From positions 1,054,001 through 1,118,000 of the forward strand of contig CM065309.1 in assembly GCA_033032175.1 (NCBI GenBank): a stretch of 64,000 bases of DNA, given 5' to 3'. The notes under the pieces are model-generated. The model did not search any database and was not told the DNA's origin. It saw only the letters and a program-made list of their open reading frames with translations. Every line of letters begins with the position of its first letter. The stretch's first letter is position 1. This document shows, piece by piece, positions 54,901 to 64,000 of the stretch. The stretch comes from Saturnia japonica. Taxonomy: Eukaryota; Arthropoda; Insecta; Lepidoptera; Saturniidae. The position numbers and the translations under genes are program-made.

Positions 54901-55601
54901 TTGTAGTGTATTAGGCGATTAATTTACGGTATAGTAAACCTGTATATAATTATATAAACTTTTATGTGAGGTATCCTGGAAATACACTTTAATTTAATTT
55001 TATTTGATTTATTCATTCCATATTCCCTTTTGGCTCTATAAATCTCCTAAATACCTATTAAATATCATAAAACAGTGCACCTTGAATATACTTCAGACTA
55101 TAAGCTTTATCCATACCACATTTCATTAAATTCGGTGTAGTAGTTTTTGCATGATTGACGTTCAAACATACTGACAGATTATGTTCTGTCCATAATTCCC
55201 CCGTATTGTTTTTTCTCAAATATCTTCAATGAACAGATTTCGACTCTTTACTCTTTTATTATAAATGTAGATTCAAAATTTTTGTTGTAGAAGGACGAAA
55301 CTATTGTTAGTCAGTTGCAGGTGGAGGTAGTTTAGAAATTTCGCATAAATTATGTAAAATCGATTCAGTTTTGGAAGAGGAAATAGGGAATACAAAGTTA
55401 TGAAGATATGTGATCCACGGACCAGAAAATGTGTTCCGATAACAAAGATACGGTTATAAATGTAGAAGATAATTAATTATACATGCTATTAACACAACTA
55501 TACAATAATAAAATTATTTCGTAAATAACATGTAACTTACCAGTCAATTCGTAAAATAATATGTTGTAACCTTGCCATGTTTTGTTTAACAGCACCGACA
55601 T
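42978..55601 (-). CDS. Elovl: Elongation of very long chain fatty acids protein (elongase B), six coding exons
   Basis: Exons on the - strand: 55541-55601, 51930-52114, 50389-50469, 49930-50092, 47162-47298, 42978-43184. Introns are GT..AG with phases 1,0,0,1,0, giving 277 aa. Motifs are KLVELLDTVFFVLRKK and QISSLHLYHH (exon 4), NTFVHIIMYSYY and YLWWKKHLTALQL (exon 5), then VQFLIVFFHNF (exon 6). Like gene A it should be an ER multi-pass condensing enzyme of fatty-acid elongation. Exon 2 could be read further upstream without a stop, but the pyrimidine-rich acceptor before 52114 joins exon 1 (MSVLLNKTWQ at 55601) in phase and matches gene A; the upstream part is retroelement 3' UTR. The usual NRKPF box is YREPF, and the F before the His box is S, so substrate use may differ. 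The C-terminus has no lysine ER signal. Introns carry RTE, R1-type, CR1-type and MITE insertions. Confidence 0.93.
43373..43410 (+). mobile_element. Helitron-like 3' end in elongase B intron 5
   Basis: GCGAACGAAGTCGC hairpin followed by GGACGATTCGTAGT, a worn version of the hairpin plus CTAGT terminus. The rest of the element is not delimited; nothing else is recognised from 43411 to 43989. Confidence 0.4.
44290..45375 (+). mobile_element. ORF-less R1-type derivative (5' UTR joined to 3' UTR) with 16-bp target duplication
   Basis: The element is bounded by the direct repeat CTTTTACCCAAAAGGG (44274-44289 and 45376-45391) and ends in a poly(A) run (45357-45373), so it inserted by target-primed reverse transcription. 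The start (CCGCTTCACGGCC) resembles the 5' UTR of the R1-type element at 36496-42014, and the last 250 bp match the 3' UTR at 13057-13300. No ORF1 or ORF2 lies between them. It must have been moved by proteins made elsewhere, a SINE-like lifestyle for a 1.09-kb element. Confidence 0.88.
44470..45015 (+). repeat. Array of about eleven hairpin + (T)AAAAAA modules
   Basis: Each module has a 4-6 bp stem, a short A-rich loop and a closing stem, followed within a few bases by TAAAAAA and a GACGG-type linker. Stems include GGAGG/CCTCC (44475), GAGAGG/CCTCT (44505), GGTGG/CCACC (44540, 44580, 44620, 44660), GTGG/CCAC (44695), GAGG/CCTC (44733), AGAGG/CCTCT (44800, 44886 with one weak pair) and AGAG/CTCT (44992). 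The stem bases change in both arms together. Confidence 0.85.
45526..45819. other. Intron sequence, no feature
   Basis: AT-rich, nothing recognised. Confidence 0.45.
45820..45985. mobile_element. Foldback MITE in elongase B intron 5
   Basis: The outer inverted repeat is AGGTTGCCTGTCCACTGAAG at 45821 against CCTCAGTAGACAGGCAGCCCT at the right end. The inner inverted repeat is GCAAATTTCGACCGATAGG against its near complement ending GGTCGAAATTTGC. The whole 160 bp can fold into one hairpin. No coding capacity; the superfamily is not identified. Confidence 0.75.
46265..46845 (+). repeat. Dispersed lepidopteran-type repeat (GCCAAGTGCGAGT..GACAGACGGACAACGAAG)
   Basis: The left part GCCAAGTGCGAGTCAGA..CGAGGGTTCCGG and the right part GACAGACGGACAACGAAGT..TAGGGTTCC have the look of a common moth repeat. 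Only one copy lies in this window, so its bounds are approximate. Confidence 0.4.
47362..47381. repeat. (TA)n microsatellite
   Basis: A run of alternating AT just upstream of the CR1-type ORF1. Confidence 0.9.
47467..48446 (+). pseudogene. CR1-type non-LTR ORF1 with PHD-like finger, broken, in elongase B intron 4
   Basis: The protein starts MSKCDNCNKNITKRTPGLEC at 47467. It has a Cys4-His-Cys3-like finger (C4/C7, then CSKCGKIVHASQIC and WFCQECQ), closing after a stop and frame change near 47607. A long acidic and coiled-coil region follows (47612-48205). A second shift near 48205 leads to a C-terminal domain (48225-48446) with KSLTKYYKGLLWKAQQQLRP and FQESKVLARKG. PHD finger, coiled coil and C-terminal RNA-binding domain is the layout of ORF1 in CR1-group elements. 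No endonuclease or RT follows; AT-rich tail sequence appears by 48650. Confidence 0.72.
48447..49189. other. Probable tail of the CR1-type copy, then unassigned repeats
   Basis: A possible ORF2 start (MFAIEVARIFSFESV at 48460) closes after about 30 codons. A poly(A)-rich tail lies at 48670-48700. 48900-49190 contains repeat-like sequence without a clear frame. Confidence 0.4.
49190..49500 (+). mobile_element. Non-LTR retrotransposon 3' end (same family as 24735-25100)
   Basis: Reverse-oriented relative of 24735-25100. The + strand gives VKRHRFMVDI, then AGFCVSR/YNLD-like remnants with stops. Confidence 0.55.
50470..51929. other. Elongase B intron 2, with Helitron-like end and (GA)n
   Basis: On the - strand a Helitron-like 3' end (GACGCAAACGAAGTTGCGCGGGTCAG-CTAG-T) terminates at 50994. 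A (GA)n run lies at 51025-51043. The remainder is AT-rich with no frame. Confidence 0.55.
52253..52750 (-). pseudogene. Non-LTR retrotransposon 3' end in elongase B intron 1
   Basis: The - strand frame 52462-52725 encodes NRDKLVIPCFRLSKTNKSFL and FYNKIPKLITDLSDNKF, the C-terminal end of an RT protein. The 3' UTR continues to 52253 and ends AATAAATATTATCTTGATTTTG, the tail of the family also at 30585-31020. It lies 140 bp upstream of elongase exon 2. Confidence 0.7.
52751..55540. other. Elongase B intron 1 remainder, AT-rich
   Basis: Long AT-rich stretch with T runs and no recognisable repeat. The 63-codon - strand frame at 54686-54877 (QLRVETTNQYLAILVDWHKQ) lies in an isolated less AT-rich island; I could not identify it. 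Confidence 0.45.
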
Positions 55602-56329
55602 GTTTTGCTACAATTCTGATAAAGAAAATAATGTTAAAAATAGAAATATAAATTATATAAATAATATTAAAAATATAATATTTCGATTTTTATAGTTGTT
55701 TGAATTATTCTTAGACTGTGCTTTATGGTATTTGATATCCTAATTGTTTTTATTTATTTCGTAAAGTTTTAATCATTGTAGCCAGGTAATGATCATTCGT
55801 CAATTTCATAAATGTGGCTATTTCTATTTAAAATCGAGTTGTTTTGTACATTCTCCTACTTTCTATTTTCCTTTTTTTATTCTTACATATGGAACAACGC
55901 AAATCATAAACAACCGTGCAAGTTGCTGGAGTTTTTTAAAGGAAATTACAAGACTTTTAAAAATTTTGCAACTTCTACTTTTATACAAACAATCTTCCTA
56001 AAAATAATCTCTATATATTGTTTTTCAAAGATGTTTTATATGATAATTAATTTTTACTTAATTCTTATCAAAATTTATTATTCCAACATTATTTTAAAGC
56101 TTAAATTCCTCACTATTGACGTAGGTAATAGTAAAATTAATATTTTTGTTATTAAAAATCTATTCAAATAACATGTAAAAGGCGTCATCTATCCTCAATT
56201 TGTTTAACTAACAGGAAAACTGTTAGGTTGTTTAAATTCTATAATATGCAAAATATTCGCACGGATCAGTTAGTCTTTCTTAACAAAATACTATAATTTA
56301 TCTGATTATAAAAATATACTGCCTCGTTA
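55602..56329. other. 5' flank of elongase B, AT-rich
   Basis: Would contain the promoter and any non-coding first exon of elongase B; no motif is clear enough to mark. The frames at 55789 and 55812 are low complexity. Confidence 0.45.
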
Positions 56330-56585
56330 GCCTAGTGGTCGTAAGCGCGACTGATATGGGCAAGGCCCTGGGTTCAAATCCAAGGTCGAGCAAAGTGTTA
56401 TTGGGTTCTACCTATGAAATTCTCAGTAGCAGCTCGGAGTTTGGTTTCGTGCACAATTAATGGCAATAGACTCGCCCCCTATTACATGGGACTTAAAAAC
56501 ATACTCGGCGAACTGTGGGTGTACATTAGTACACCTCTACCTAACCCTTTGAGGAATACAGGCGTGATGGTATGTATGTATGTAA
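56330..56585 (+). mobile_element. tRNA-derived SINE (second family)
   Basis: The head GCCTCGTTAGCCTAGTGGTCG (A box) and GGGTTCAAATCCAAGG (B box) is followed by a body with TTCTCAGTAGCAGCTCGGAG, CTCGCCCCCTATTACATGGGA, TACATTAGTACACCTC and a TATGTATGTATGTA tail. The 3' half recurs on the - strand at 8562-8680 and 15140-15260. The head is not a functional tRNA gene: the anticodon arm does not fold. Confidence 0.82.
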
Positions 56586-57009
56586 TATGTCTATATCACA
56601 AAGTTGTTAAAACAATCACGAAATTCCTCCTTTTTAATTTTACTTACTTTTAGATTAACCTCAAATAAAACAAGCGTAATTATATATTCTATCATAAATT
56701 AAAATTCTTTTAACTTAACTTGCTTAAAACGTTTTTGATAGTATTTTAATTATTTTTGTAGTTTATTATGAAGTTTCTAAATCAGATATTGTAATTTCAT
56801 ATAATATTGATAAACAACAAATGTCTATCATGTTCATTAAATTTATTGGTATTAGTGTTTGCTCTTAGGCTCTGTCCAGATGAACGTTTTAAACAACGCG
56901 CACCTTTCTAATATTAACATAAACCATTCACATGAACACATGCGCGTTAACACTGCGCTTAGAAAACAATACATTCTGAACGGTGGCTTCGTGTTCCACA
57001 AAACTCATG
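56586..57009. other. No feature seen
   Basis: AT-rich up to 56860, then unassigned sequence. The 89-codon frame at 56859 overlaps the tandem repeat below and has no motif. Confidence 0.45.
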
Positions 57010-57345
57010 TTCACTATAGCGGCATTTGTTCAATATCTTTTACAATTTGGCTGGGCTCTGTGGGTTCCACATCTGTTGCTCTAGATCTTAGATTTTTATG
57101 GACCATTACAAATTGCTCATTAGATTGAATAACTTTTACTTAGGCGGCATTTCGATAGCCCTTATACTTTAGCGGGGCTCTTAGGGCTCGACATCAGGTC
57201 CCCCAAACCTTAGATTTGTATGTGCCATTAGAAAACGCTCAATAAGCTTTTAAATAATTTTTAATAGATCGGTATTTCGATATCTCTAATAGTTTGGCTG
57301 GGCTCTTGGGTTTCACGTCAGGGTCAGATCTTCGAAAATCCAAGT
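57010..57345 (+). repeat. Degenerate tandem repeat, about 2.5 units of ~120 bp
   Basis: Each unit carries CGGCATTTCGATAGC-type, TTTGGCTGGGCTCT-type, a GGTTCCACATCAGG-type piece, CTTAGATTT-TATG-ACCATTA and AAACGCTCA blocks, seen at 57020, 57145 and 57270. Confidence 0.7.
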
Positions 57346-58089
57346 TTTGATCGTTTTCAAGTTTTGATTTTAGTTTTACTACAATTTTGATGATCACGAG
57401 TCAGTAAATGTCGAATTTTCGTAACTTTGCATCCTTATGACTTCTAAACGGATAAACCTATAAACTTGAAAAAACTTAACATTGCAGTAATCTTAGTACA
57501 TAGAATTTGATCCTTAACTATAATAACCCAGTACTGCCAGACAGAGACGTTGAAAACACGCCGAAATGATCCAATTAAAGATGACACGGCCGCGCCTTCA
57601 GTATTGCATGTGACCGATAGTGAAAAGTTACCAAGGACTGCTCAAAAAGTAACATTATGGTCACAAAAGTAACGCATTGTCATAATTGTCGAAGAAACGC
57701 AATTTTAAACTTACTTATGCGTCAATTATGCACTTTACATAGCTTGACATTGAACAACATTAACAGAACTATGAATGTCAAATAAATAAAAGAAAAATCG
57801 CCTTTATTTAGGTACCCATATTACAACAAAAATTTACCCACTAATTTTTGGGAAATTCCCAAATTCAAAAAAATCATATCATATCTATATAAACAATATT
57901 AGGTGCTTGATTTGATACTAAAATAATTTATCTACAAAATTAAGTAATTTATGTACCTAACTACATATATATACAACTAAAAACTTAAAATCCAGACTGT
58001 AAAACTAGATTATTTATTGTATAGTATAAGCATTCTACAAGGGCGGATGCCTCTCATGTATTGTCTATAACTTACTCATCTATAAATGA
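57346..58089. other. No gene seen
   Basis: Unassigned; a short block near 57650 (aaagtaacattatggtcac) recurs around 63050-63120. Confidence 0.4.
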
Positions 58090-59620
58090 AATCTATTCTA
58101 TATCTATCTATATCTATACATATAATAAAAACGTAACTGATCGATGTCTGTACATAGAAGATATATGAGAAAAACTATTATTGGGGGTCTCTATCAACGC
58201 AGGAGAACCCAAAACAATGATTGTTAGAATTTTTTTCTGTTTGTCTGTTTGCCAACTTTTGTGCGCGCTAATCTCAGAAACGGCATAACCGATTTGGAAA
58301 CGGTTTTCACTAATATATTCTGGTAAGGTTAACTTAACATTTAGTGTTTGTTTTACTTCAATAAGTTTATAAATAAAAAAGTTATATCAATTTTAAAAAT
58401 CACGACGAACATTTTTTTGATAAAAATGCTATAAAATAGCTCTTCAGTTGAATTGACTGAAATTTTAGTTATCTGTATATTATGATTTGTAAAACGATGA
58501 TGATCGAAACCTTTAATAAAGTTAAAAAATGAAGAGTTTAAAAAATTGCAAAAATGCAATATAAGTTGACCTCAGATCTATGTGATAAATCATATTAAAA
58601 GGGGGTCAGCATATGCTGGATATTTGTCAGTTGAATATAGCTGCGCCACTGCTAGGGATGGCTATTCATTTCGAAAAAGATTGATTCGAATCGAACTCTA
58701 ATGAATAGATTTCTAAAAAAATCGATGTCTAAAAGATTGATCTCTCAAAAATTGATATTTTTTCGAGTCACTTTCGCATTTGTGTTAACAATATAACAAT
58801 TCCTAAAATAGAAAATTAAAAGGGAACCACAACAGTCGATCTTTTGTAATTTTTACCTTACTAAAGTATAAGTTATTATAGAGAAACATAGAAAGATATA
58901 GAGAGAGTGAATTTATTACAGGTATATAGGGAAACAGAATTAATATCAAAAATTTATTATTATAAACTGTTGCCGTTATTTTGCTGTTGGGTAATAATTT
59001 ACCGTTAGCATTTTAATTGGTAAATGACACTATAGAAAATGACTGCATTATGAATTGAATAATCCATACCTACTAATATTATAAATGGGAAAGTAATTCT
59101 GTCTGTCCCGTCTTTTGCATTTTCAAGCCTAGACCGCTGAACCAATTTTGAAGAACTTTGGTTGAGAAAGGTCATAGGCTACTTTTGGAAATAAAATTGG
59201 AAGGAGTTAAATGGGGGGTGAAAGTTCGTATAAAGAATCTAATTTTAATATAGAGATATGTAGGAATTTGGAGAAAGACTTTGGCTACCTTATGTGGTGA
59301 AAATAAAACTTTAACAGGTGAAATAGGGGATGAAGGTTTGTACGAAGAACCCGTTAAACTAATTTTGATGAATAGAAATATATTGGACCTTGGAGGCGGA
59401 CATAGGGTACCTTATGGCGCAAAGATAAAACATGAAGGGGTCAAATAGGGGATTAAATTTTGTATGAAGAACCCACTATTTCTCAATTTATGGATATGAA
59501 AATTCATATTTATGATTTTAGGAAGAAATAAAAGGCTTTCGCGTTTTTGAAAAATGAATCGGCAGGGTGGTACAATAAGGGATGATTTACAATACCCTAC
59601 ACATAGAGAGATAAATCCAT
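58090..59620 (+). repeat. Left copy of a ~1.7-kb direct segmental repeat
   Basis: From TATACATATAATAAAA-CGTAACTGATCGATGTC onward this block is repeated at 59815-61035 with many small differences and deletions. Shared anchors: CCCAAAACAATGATTGTTAGA; AATAGCTCTTCAGTTG; AACTGTTG-CGTTATT; TTGTATGAAGAAC-CACTATTTCT. Contains no gene. Confidence 0.8.
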
Positions 59621-59814
59621 CTATGATTTTCTATTGTTTTGTCGTGTTTAGAGATCAGTCAGTGTTTATGCAATAATATAGAGGGGTGGTAGGTATCGCG
59701 ACCACCATACAAATAGCGATAAACCCAACTATGAGTTTATTTTGGTTCATCGTGTTCAGAGATCAGTCGGTGTATATGCAATAATATAGTGGGGTGGTAG
59801 GGATCGCGACCACC
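59621..59814 (+). repeat. Two tandem units with core GATCGCGACCACC
   Basis: A ~112-bp unit (GTGGTAG-GATCGCGACCACCATA, then AACCCA-CTATGA-TTT, then CGTGTTCAGAGATCAGTC) occurs about 1.7 times here, and also at 17300-17420 and 62110-62285. Confidence 0.75.
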
Positions 59815-61035
59815 ATATCTACATCTATACATATAATAAAAGCGTAACTGATCGATGTCTGAACATAGAATAAATATGAGAAAAACTATTATTGGGGGCC
59901 TTTATCAACGCAGCAGAACCCAAAACAATGATTGTTAGATGTTTTGTGTTTGTCTGTTTGCCAAAGTTGGTGCGCGCTAATCTCAGAAACGGCTTAACTG
60001 ATTTGAAAACGGTTTCAACTAATATATTTTGGTAAGGTTCACTTAACACTTAGTGTTGGTTTTACTTCAATAAATTCATAAATAAAAAATTATATCAATT
60101 TAAAAATCACGTCGGACATTTGTTCGATAAAAGTGCTATAAAATAGCTCTTCAGTTGTATTGGCTGAAACTTTGAAATTGGTTTGTAAAATGATGATTAT
60201 TGAAAGTTTACATAAAGTTAAAAAATGTACAGTTTCAGAGAATTTGGAACTTTCCAATATGAGTTGACCTTACGTCTATATAATAAATCATATTAATAAG
60301 TGGTCACCCTAGGTTGGATATTACCACACAAGCAAGTCGAGTGCCGCATCGCTGCTAGGCAATTAATTCCGAAAAAAATCGATTCGAACAAAACTCTGAT
60401 GTATCGATTCACAATAAATCGAGATCTAAAAGATTGATCACTCCAAAAAATCGACCTTCTTTTATTCACTTTTAGATTTGTGTTAACAATATAAAAATCC
60501 CTATTATAGAAAACAAAAAGGACACCACAACAATCGATCTTTTGCTATTTTTACCATGCTAAAGTATCAGTTATAGAGAAACAAATAAAGGTATAGAGAG
60601 AGAGAGAGAGAGAGAGAGAATTAATTTCAAAAATGTATTATTATAAACTGTTGTCGTTATTCTGCTATTGGGTAATTTACTGACACCATAGAGAACGACA
60701 GCATAATGAAATGAATAATCCATACTAATATTATAAATGCGAAAGTAACTCTGTCTGTCCTGTCTGTTGCATTTCACGCCCTGAAATAGACGATGAAGGT
60801 TTGTACGAAGAACGCATCAAACCAAATTTGATGAATTTTGGTATAGAGATAAATTGGACCTTGAAGAAAGACATTGGCTTACCTTATGTCGTGAAAATAA
60901 AACTTTCAGTGGTGAAATAGGGGATGAAATATTGTATGAAGAACACACTATTTCTAAGTTTAGGGTTATGAAAATTCATATTTATGCTTTTAAGAAAAAA
61001 TAACAGTGTTTCGTGTTTTAAAAAATAAGGATGAT
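59815..61035 (+). repeat. Right copy of the ~1.7-kb segmental repeat
   Basis: Counterpart of 58090-59620. Includes a (GA)n run at 60595-60619. The 74-codon - strand frame at 59825 is not supported. Confidence 0.8.
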
Positions 61036-61039
61036 TTAC

Positions 61040-61570
61040 AATACACATAGACCGCACTCTTTGATACTAAGAAAAATGTTCCTGAGACATAAGCTTACAT
61101 TATACAAAACATATGTCCGTCCTATCATGACATATAAGCTGCGCTACATTCGCACATACGTCAAAGATCAACATTAACAAATTCCAAATCCTCCAAACCC
61201 GATTCTTACGTAAAATTAACAAAGCCCCTTGGTACGTTGGTCGAATCGTATATTAAATATCTTACGCAATCGTACTTCGACACTGCTTCGAATCACGTGA
61301 ATCTGTTGGTAAAAGCTGCCGTGACTTAAACCCCAAAACCGAACATCCCACGCGAACAACTCCGGTCGCGAATATCTTCACCGAACCCGTTTATAAGATC
61401 GAGGAAATAAACAAATACTACTCCACCGTCTCTCCAAACAAAGCGTTATCGCGCCCACGCCCGCGAAACCACCGTTCCCTCCGCAGGGGACGGGCGGCTA
61501 ATTTCGCTCCCGCAAACCCGTCATGTCCTCCCTCTCTTACGGCAACTCAAGCCTAAGTCCGTCCCCTCGG
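61040..61570 (+). pseudogene. Jockey-type non-LTR RT C-terminal remnant
   Basis: Short runs in changing frames read LRHKLTLYKTYVRPIMTY, NPKTEHPTRTTPVAN and SVIAPTPAKPPFPP-like pieces, the order seen at the end of Jockey-clade ORF2. Many stops. A CA/TG-rich patch follows at 61640-61700. Confidence 0.6.
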
Positions 61571-61879
61571 TGTAGAACCCTAGAGTCTGGCAGCCACTCG
61601 CGCGATACAGGTGACACTGCACCTGCAAATACGTAGCTACCCACACACATTATTACACACAATATGTACATACATACGTGCACACCACATAAGTACATAG
61701 ATTCTGTTAGGCACCTTTGTTTTCTTTTTTTACGATAGTTACTTTCGATCATGTTTCCAGAATACTAAATACACATATGTTCCATCCTTCCATATACACA
61801 TGTTCATTCCTTTCTCGCATGAGGCAGGGATATGTTATATATATGCGTTAGTTTAGCTCGAATTTTCTACAGATAGGGA

Positions 61880-62090
61880 ATTAGTCAGTTCGCGACCTTT
61901 TCACAATCGCGGTAATAGCCCAAGCCGACGTCCGGCTACTTTGGCACCTTTGTGCGCATGTTACTCACGCTTTCGCGGCTGAATGCCTTAAGCATTCGCC
62001 CCCAAGCCTGGTGAAGCTGTCAAAGTCATAAGTGGCTCTATTTCTTTAGGACCCCTTAGGCTAACAGTATAGTCAGTGAGAAAGAAAAAA
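61880..62090 (+). repeat. Dispersed repeat shared with 26560-26880
   Basis: GCGGCTGAATGCCTTAAGCATTCG, AAGCCTGGTGAAGCTGTCAAAG and GGACCCCTTAGGCTAACAGT correspond to blocks at 26742-26840. Confidence 0.45.
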
Positions 62091-62285
62091 ACCATGTATA
62101 ATTTTCTTTTGGTTTATCGTGTTCAGAGATTAGTCAGTGTATATATACAGTTATAGCATAGTTATAGTTATAGGTTATAGCAGGGTGGTAGGGATCGCGA
62201 CCACCATACACATAGTGTTAAACACATGTATGATTTTCTGTTTGTTTGTCGTGTTCCGAGGTCAGTCCGTGTATATTTATACTGT
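62091..62285 (+). repeat. Satellite-like units (GATCGCGACCACC family)
   Basis: About 1.7 units, separated by a TTATAG-rich expansion at 62145-62178. Confidence 0.7.
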
Positions 62286-62299
62286 TAATAATTTAGTAT

Positions 62300-62928
62300 A
62301 GCCGACGAGTTTTTTTGTTTGTTTGTTTAAACATGGTAATCTCTGGACAACTGGTAGCAGTCGGATTCGAAAAATTCTTTTTGTATATGATAGCCAGATT
62401 CACGAAGAATAGTATAAGCTATCTGGAACTAAGCTAACCCTCTCAGCTAGCCTTAAATATTGATTTTTGTTTAAGTAAGTCGAAGTGAAAGTGTTCCCGA
62501 ACTGCTTTATCCGCATTCGCTGGCGTAATGGTTAGTGATACGTAAATATAATATTCTACAAAAATATTGTTCTTTAGTATATCTAAAAAAGTCTCCGATA
62601 ACATATGCCTATTTCTTAATAGCATAAGCCACAATAAGGTATTTTGCGAGTTTTTATGTTGAAGATTAAAAATTGATTTTGAGCTTTATTTTTAGGCTTA
62701 TCATATTAATCCTTACGAACAAAGGTATTTCATCATAAAGACAGTTTAAATTTTTCTTTTTATAGTATGTAATTAGGATACATAGTTCAGGAGAAAATGA
62801 AAAATTAAAATAATTTGTACTTGCGGGAAGTGATATCAATTATGATAGACTTCGCGGGTCCGTCGCGTTGGCGGCGCGGTATTTGTTGGATAAAAACTCG
62901 GGTGAAACCGAGGGGCACAGCTAGTATA
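62300..62928 (+). mobile_element. Helitron-like non-autonomous element
   Basis: The right end reads CTCGGGTGAAACCGAGGGGCACAG-CTAG-T: a 5-bp-stem hairpin (CTCGG/CCGAG) and CTAG before T, as in Helitrons. The body matches 19120-19676. The left end is approximate. Confidence 0.6.
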
Positions 62929-63182
62929 GAATATGTTCGGGAAAGTCTCGTCAATGTTTTCAGTATATTATTTTAAACTTGGCTGTGTTCCGTTTTACTA
63001 AATTCTTTTGTTGATATGTTTTGTTTTTCAAATTATTATACTTGACCACGAAAAGTAACGCAAAAGTAACATATTGAATTGTGTAACCAATTAGTAACGT
63101 AACAGGGTCAAAAGTAACGCTATGACAACGCTGCGTGCCTTGCACTCGACGACTTTAATCAGTGTGTGTTAACTAATATATA

Positions 63183-63710
63183 ACTAGCTGTGCTCGTGGC
63201 TTCGCACACGTGGACTACAGAGTGCCCGCGCGAACCTTGCTCCCCCGCTCCCGGTTATTTTAAAGACAAAAATGATTATTGTGGGTGTTTTTTAGAAGAT
63301 AGATGTATACTCTTCCGGACTTTTTTGTAGGTCTTTTTAATGCCTATGGTTTTGTAGTACATTAATTTGCTATATCTCTTATTGTTTACTCAGCATGAGC
63401 CATTTAATCGCCCGAATTGATTCACCATGACCAGTTTTTTTTATTTGTGCGGAACCTTAATTTTGTTTCTAAAACAAAAGTAGCCTAAGTTACTCCCAAT
63501 ATCATGAGCTATCTATCAGTGAAAGTCCCGTCAAAATCGGTCCAATCGTTTCGGAGATTACCCGGAATAAACAGACAGACAGACAAAAATTAAAAAAAAA
63601 TGACTTTTTGTTAAAGGTATCGTTATACTTTCATATGCATTTAGTAAAAAACTGTTGACATTACAAACAGACACTTCAATTTCATTAATTGTATACATTT
63701 AATCATATCT
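63183..63710 (-). mobile_element. Helitron-like non-autonomous element, 3' end at 63183
   Basis: On the - strand it ends CGTGTGCGAAGCCACGAGCACAG-CTAG-T. The body matches 7503-7838 and 12685-14440. This uninterrupted copy shows what the R1-type insert at 13057-14142 split. Confidence 0.6.
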
Positions 63711-64000
63711 TTAATTTAGTTATTATTTATAAATTATTTTAAAAAGGCTTACTTAAATCTTCAACGTAACTATTCCCTCAAACACGACTGTCGTTTAGCA
63801 ACTACTTTGAAATCAATGGTTTTATAAATTGGTAGTTTGAAACTTGTTAAATAAATTATGTTAATTTTTATACATTATTAACAGTCCTGACTTCACTCTT
63901 TAAGTTATAAACATTAATCAAAGAGTAACTTTCAACGCTTTTATCTCAGCGACACAAGGTGAGCAATGGCCTCAAAAATAAAATAATTGATTTCCCTTCC
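63711..64000. other. No feature seen
   Basis: AT-rich sequence to the end of the window. Confidence 0.5.

Noticed and set aside
56330..56400. tRNA-like sequence with A and B boxes
   Set aside because: The arms do not form a proper cloverleaf and a SINE body follows; it is a SINE head, not a tRNA gene.

Overview
The window reads as insect nuclear DNA, most likely from a moth or butterfly. It is AT-rich, its only host genes are split into small exons with GT..AG introns, and it is packed with BEL/Pao, R1-clade, CR1/Jockey-type, RTE, mariner, tRNA-SINE and Helitron-like sequence of the kind common in Lepidoptera. There is no bacterial or viral gene organisation. Family names rest on protein motifs and repeat structure read by eye; no database was searched.

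Host genes. Two tandem, same-strand (-) fatty-acid elongase (ELOVL) genes can be rebuilt from six coding exons each. Gene A spans 26269 down to 17767 (285 aa) and gene B spans 55601 down to 42978 (277 aa). Exon phases agree throughout and three exon lengths are identical (61, 163 and 137 bp), so they are ancient tandem duplicates. Both keep the elongase motifs KxxExxDT, QxxxLHxYHH, NxFVHxxMYxYY and TxLQLVQ. Almost all other recognisable coding sequence belongs to mobile elements, many of them inside the introns of these two genes.

Layout. 1-15.2 kb: a BEL/Pao element truncated by the window edge, with its 3' half plus flanking DNA repeated in tandem (3584-8690 and 8777-15247). The duplication junction carries 86 bp copied from an R1-type fragment that lies inside the right copy. 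15.2-17.7 kb: sparse repeats. 17.8-26.3 kb: elongase A with Helitron-like, SINE, RTE and CR1 debris in its introns. 26.3-31 kb: a reverse-transcriptase-element remnant, a minisatellite, a mariner remnant and a non-LTR 3' end. 31-42.6 kb: a decayed BEL/Pao element on the - strand, interrupted by an apparently intact DD41D mariner (34599-35868) and by a 5.5-kb R1-clade retrotransposon (36496-42014) flanked by 566-bp direct repeats of the Pao sequence. 43-55.6 kb: elongase B, whose last intron holds an ORF-less R1-type derivative with a 16-bp target-site duplication and an array of eleven hairpin modules. 55.6-64 kb: SINE, tandem repeats, a 1.7-kb segmental duplication, a Jockey-type remnant and Helitron-like copies.

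The strongest unusual signals are the covarying hairpin array in the R1-type derivative, the giant direct repeat flanking the R1-type element, and the chimeric junction of the left-hand tandem duplication.
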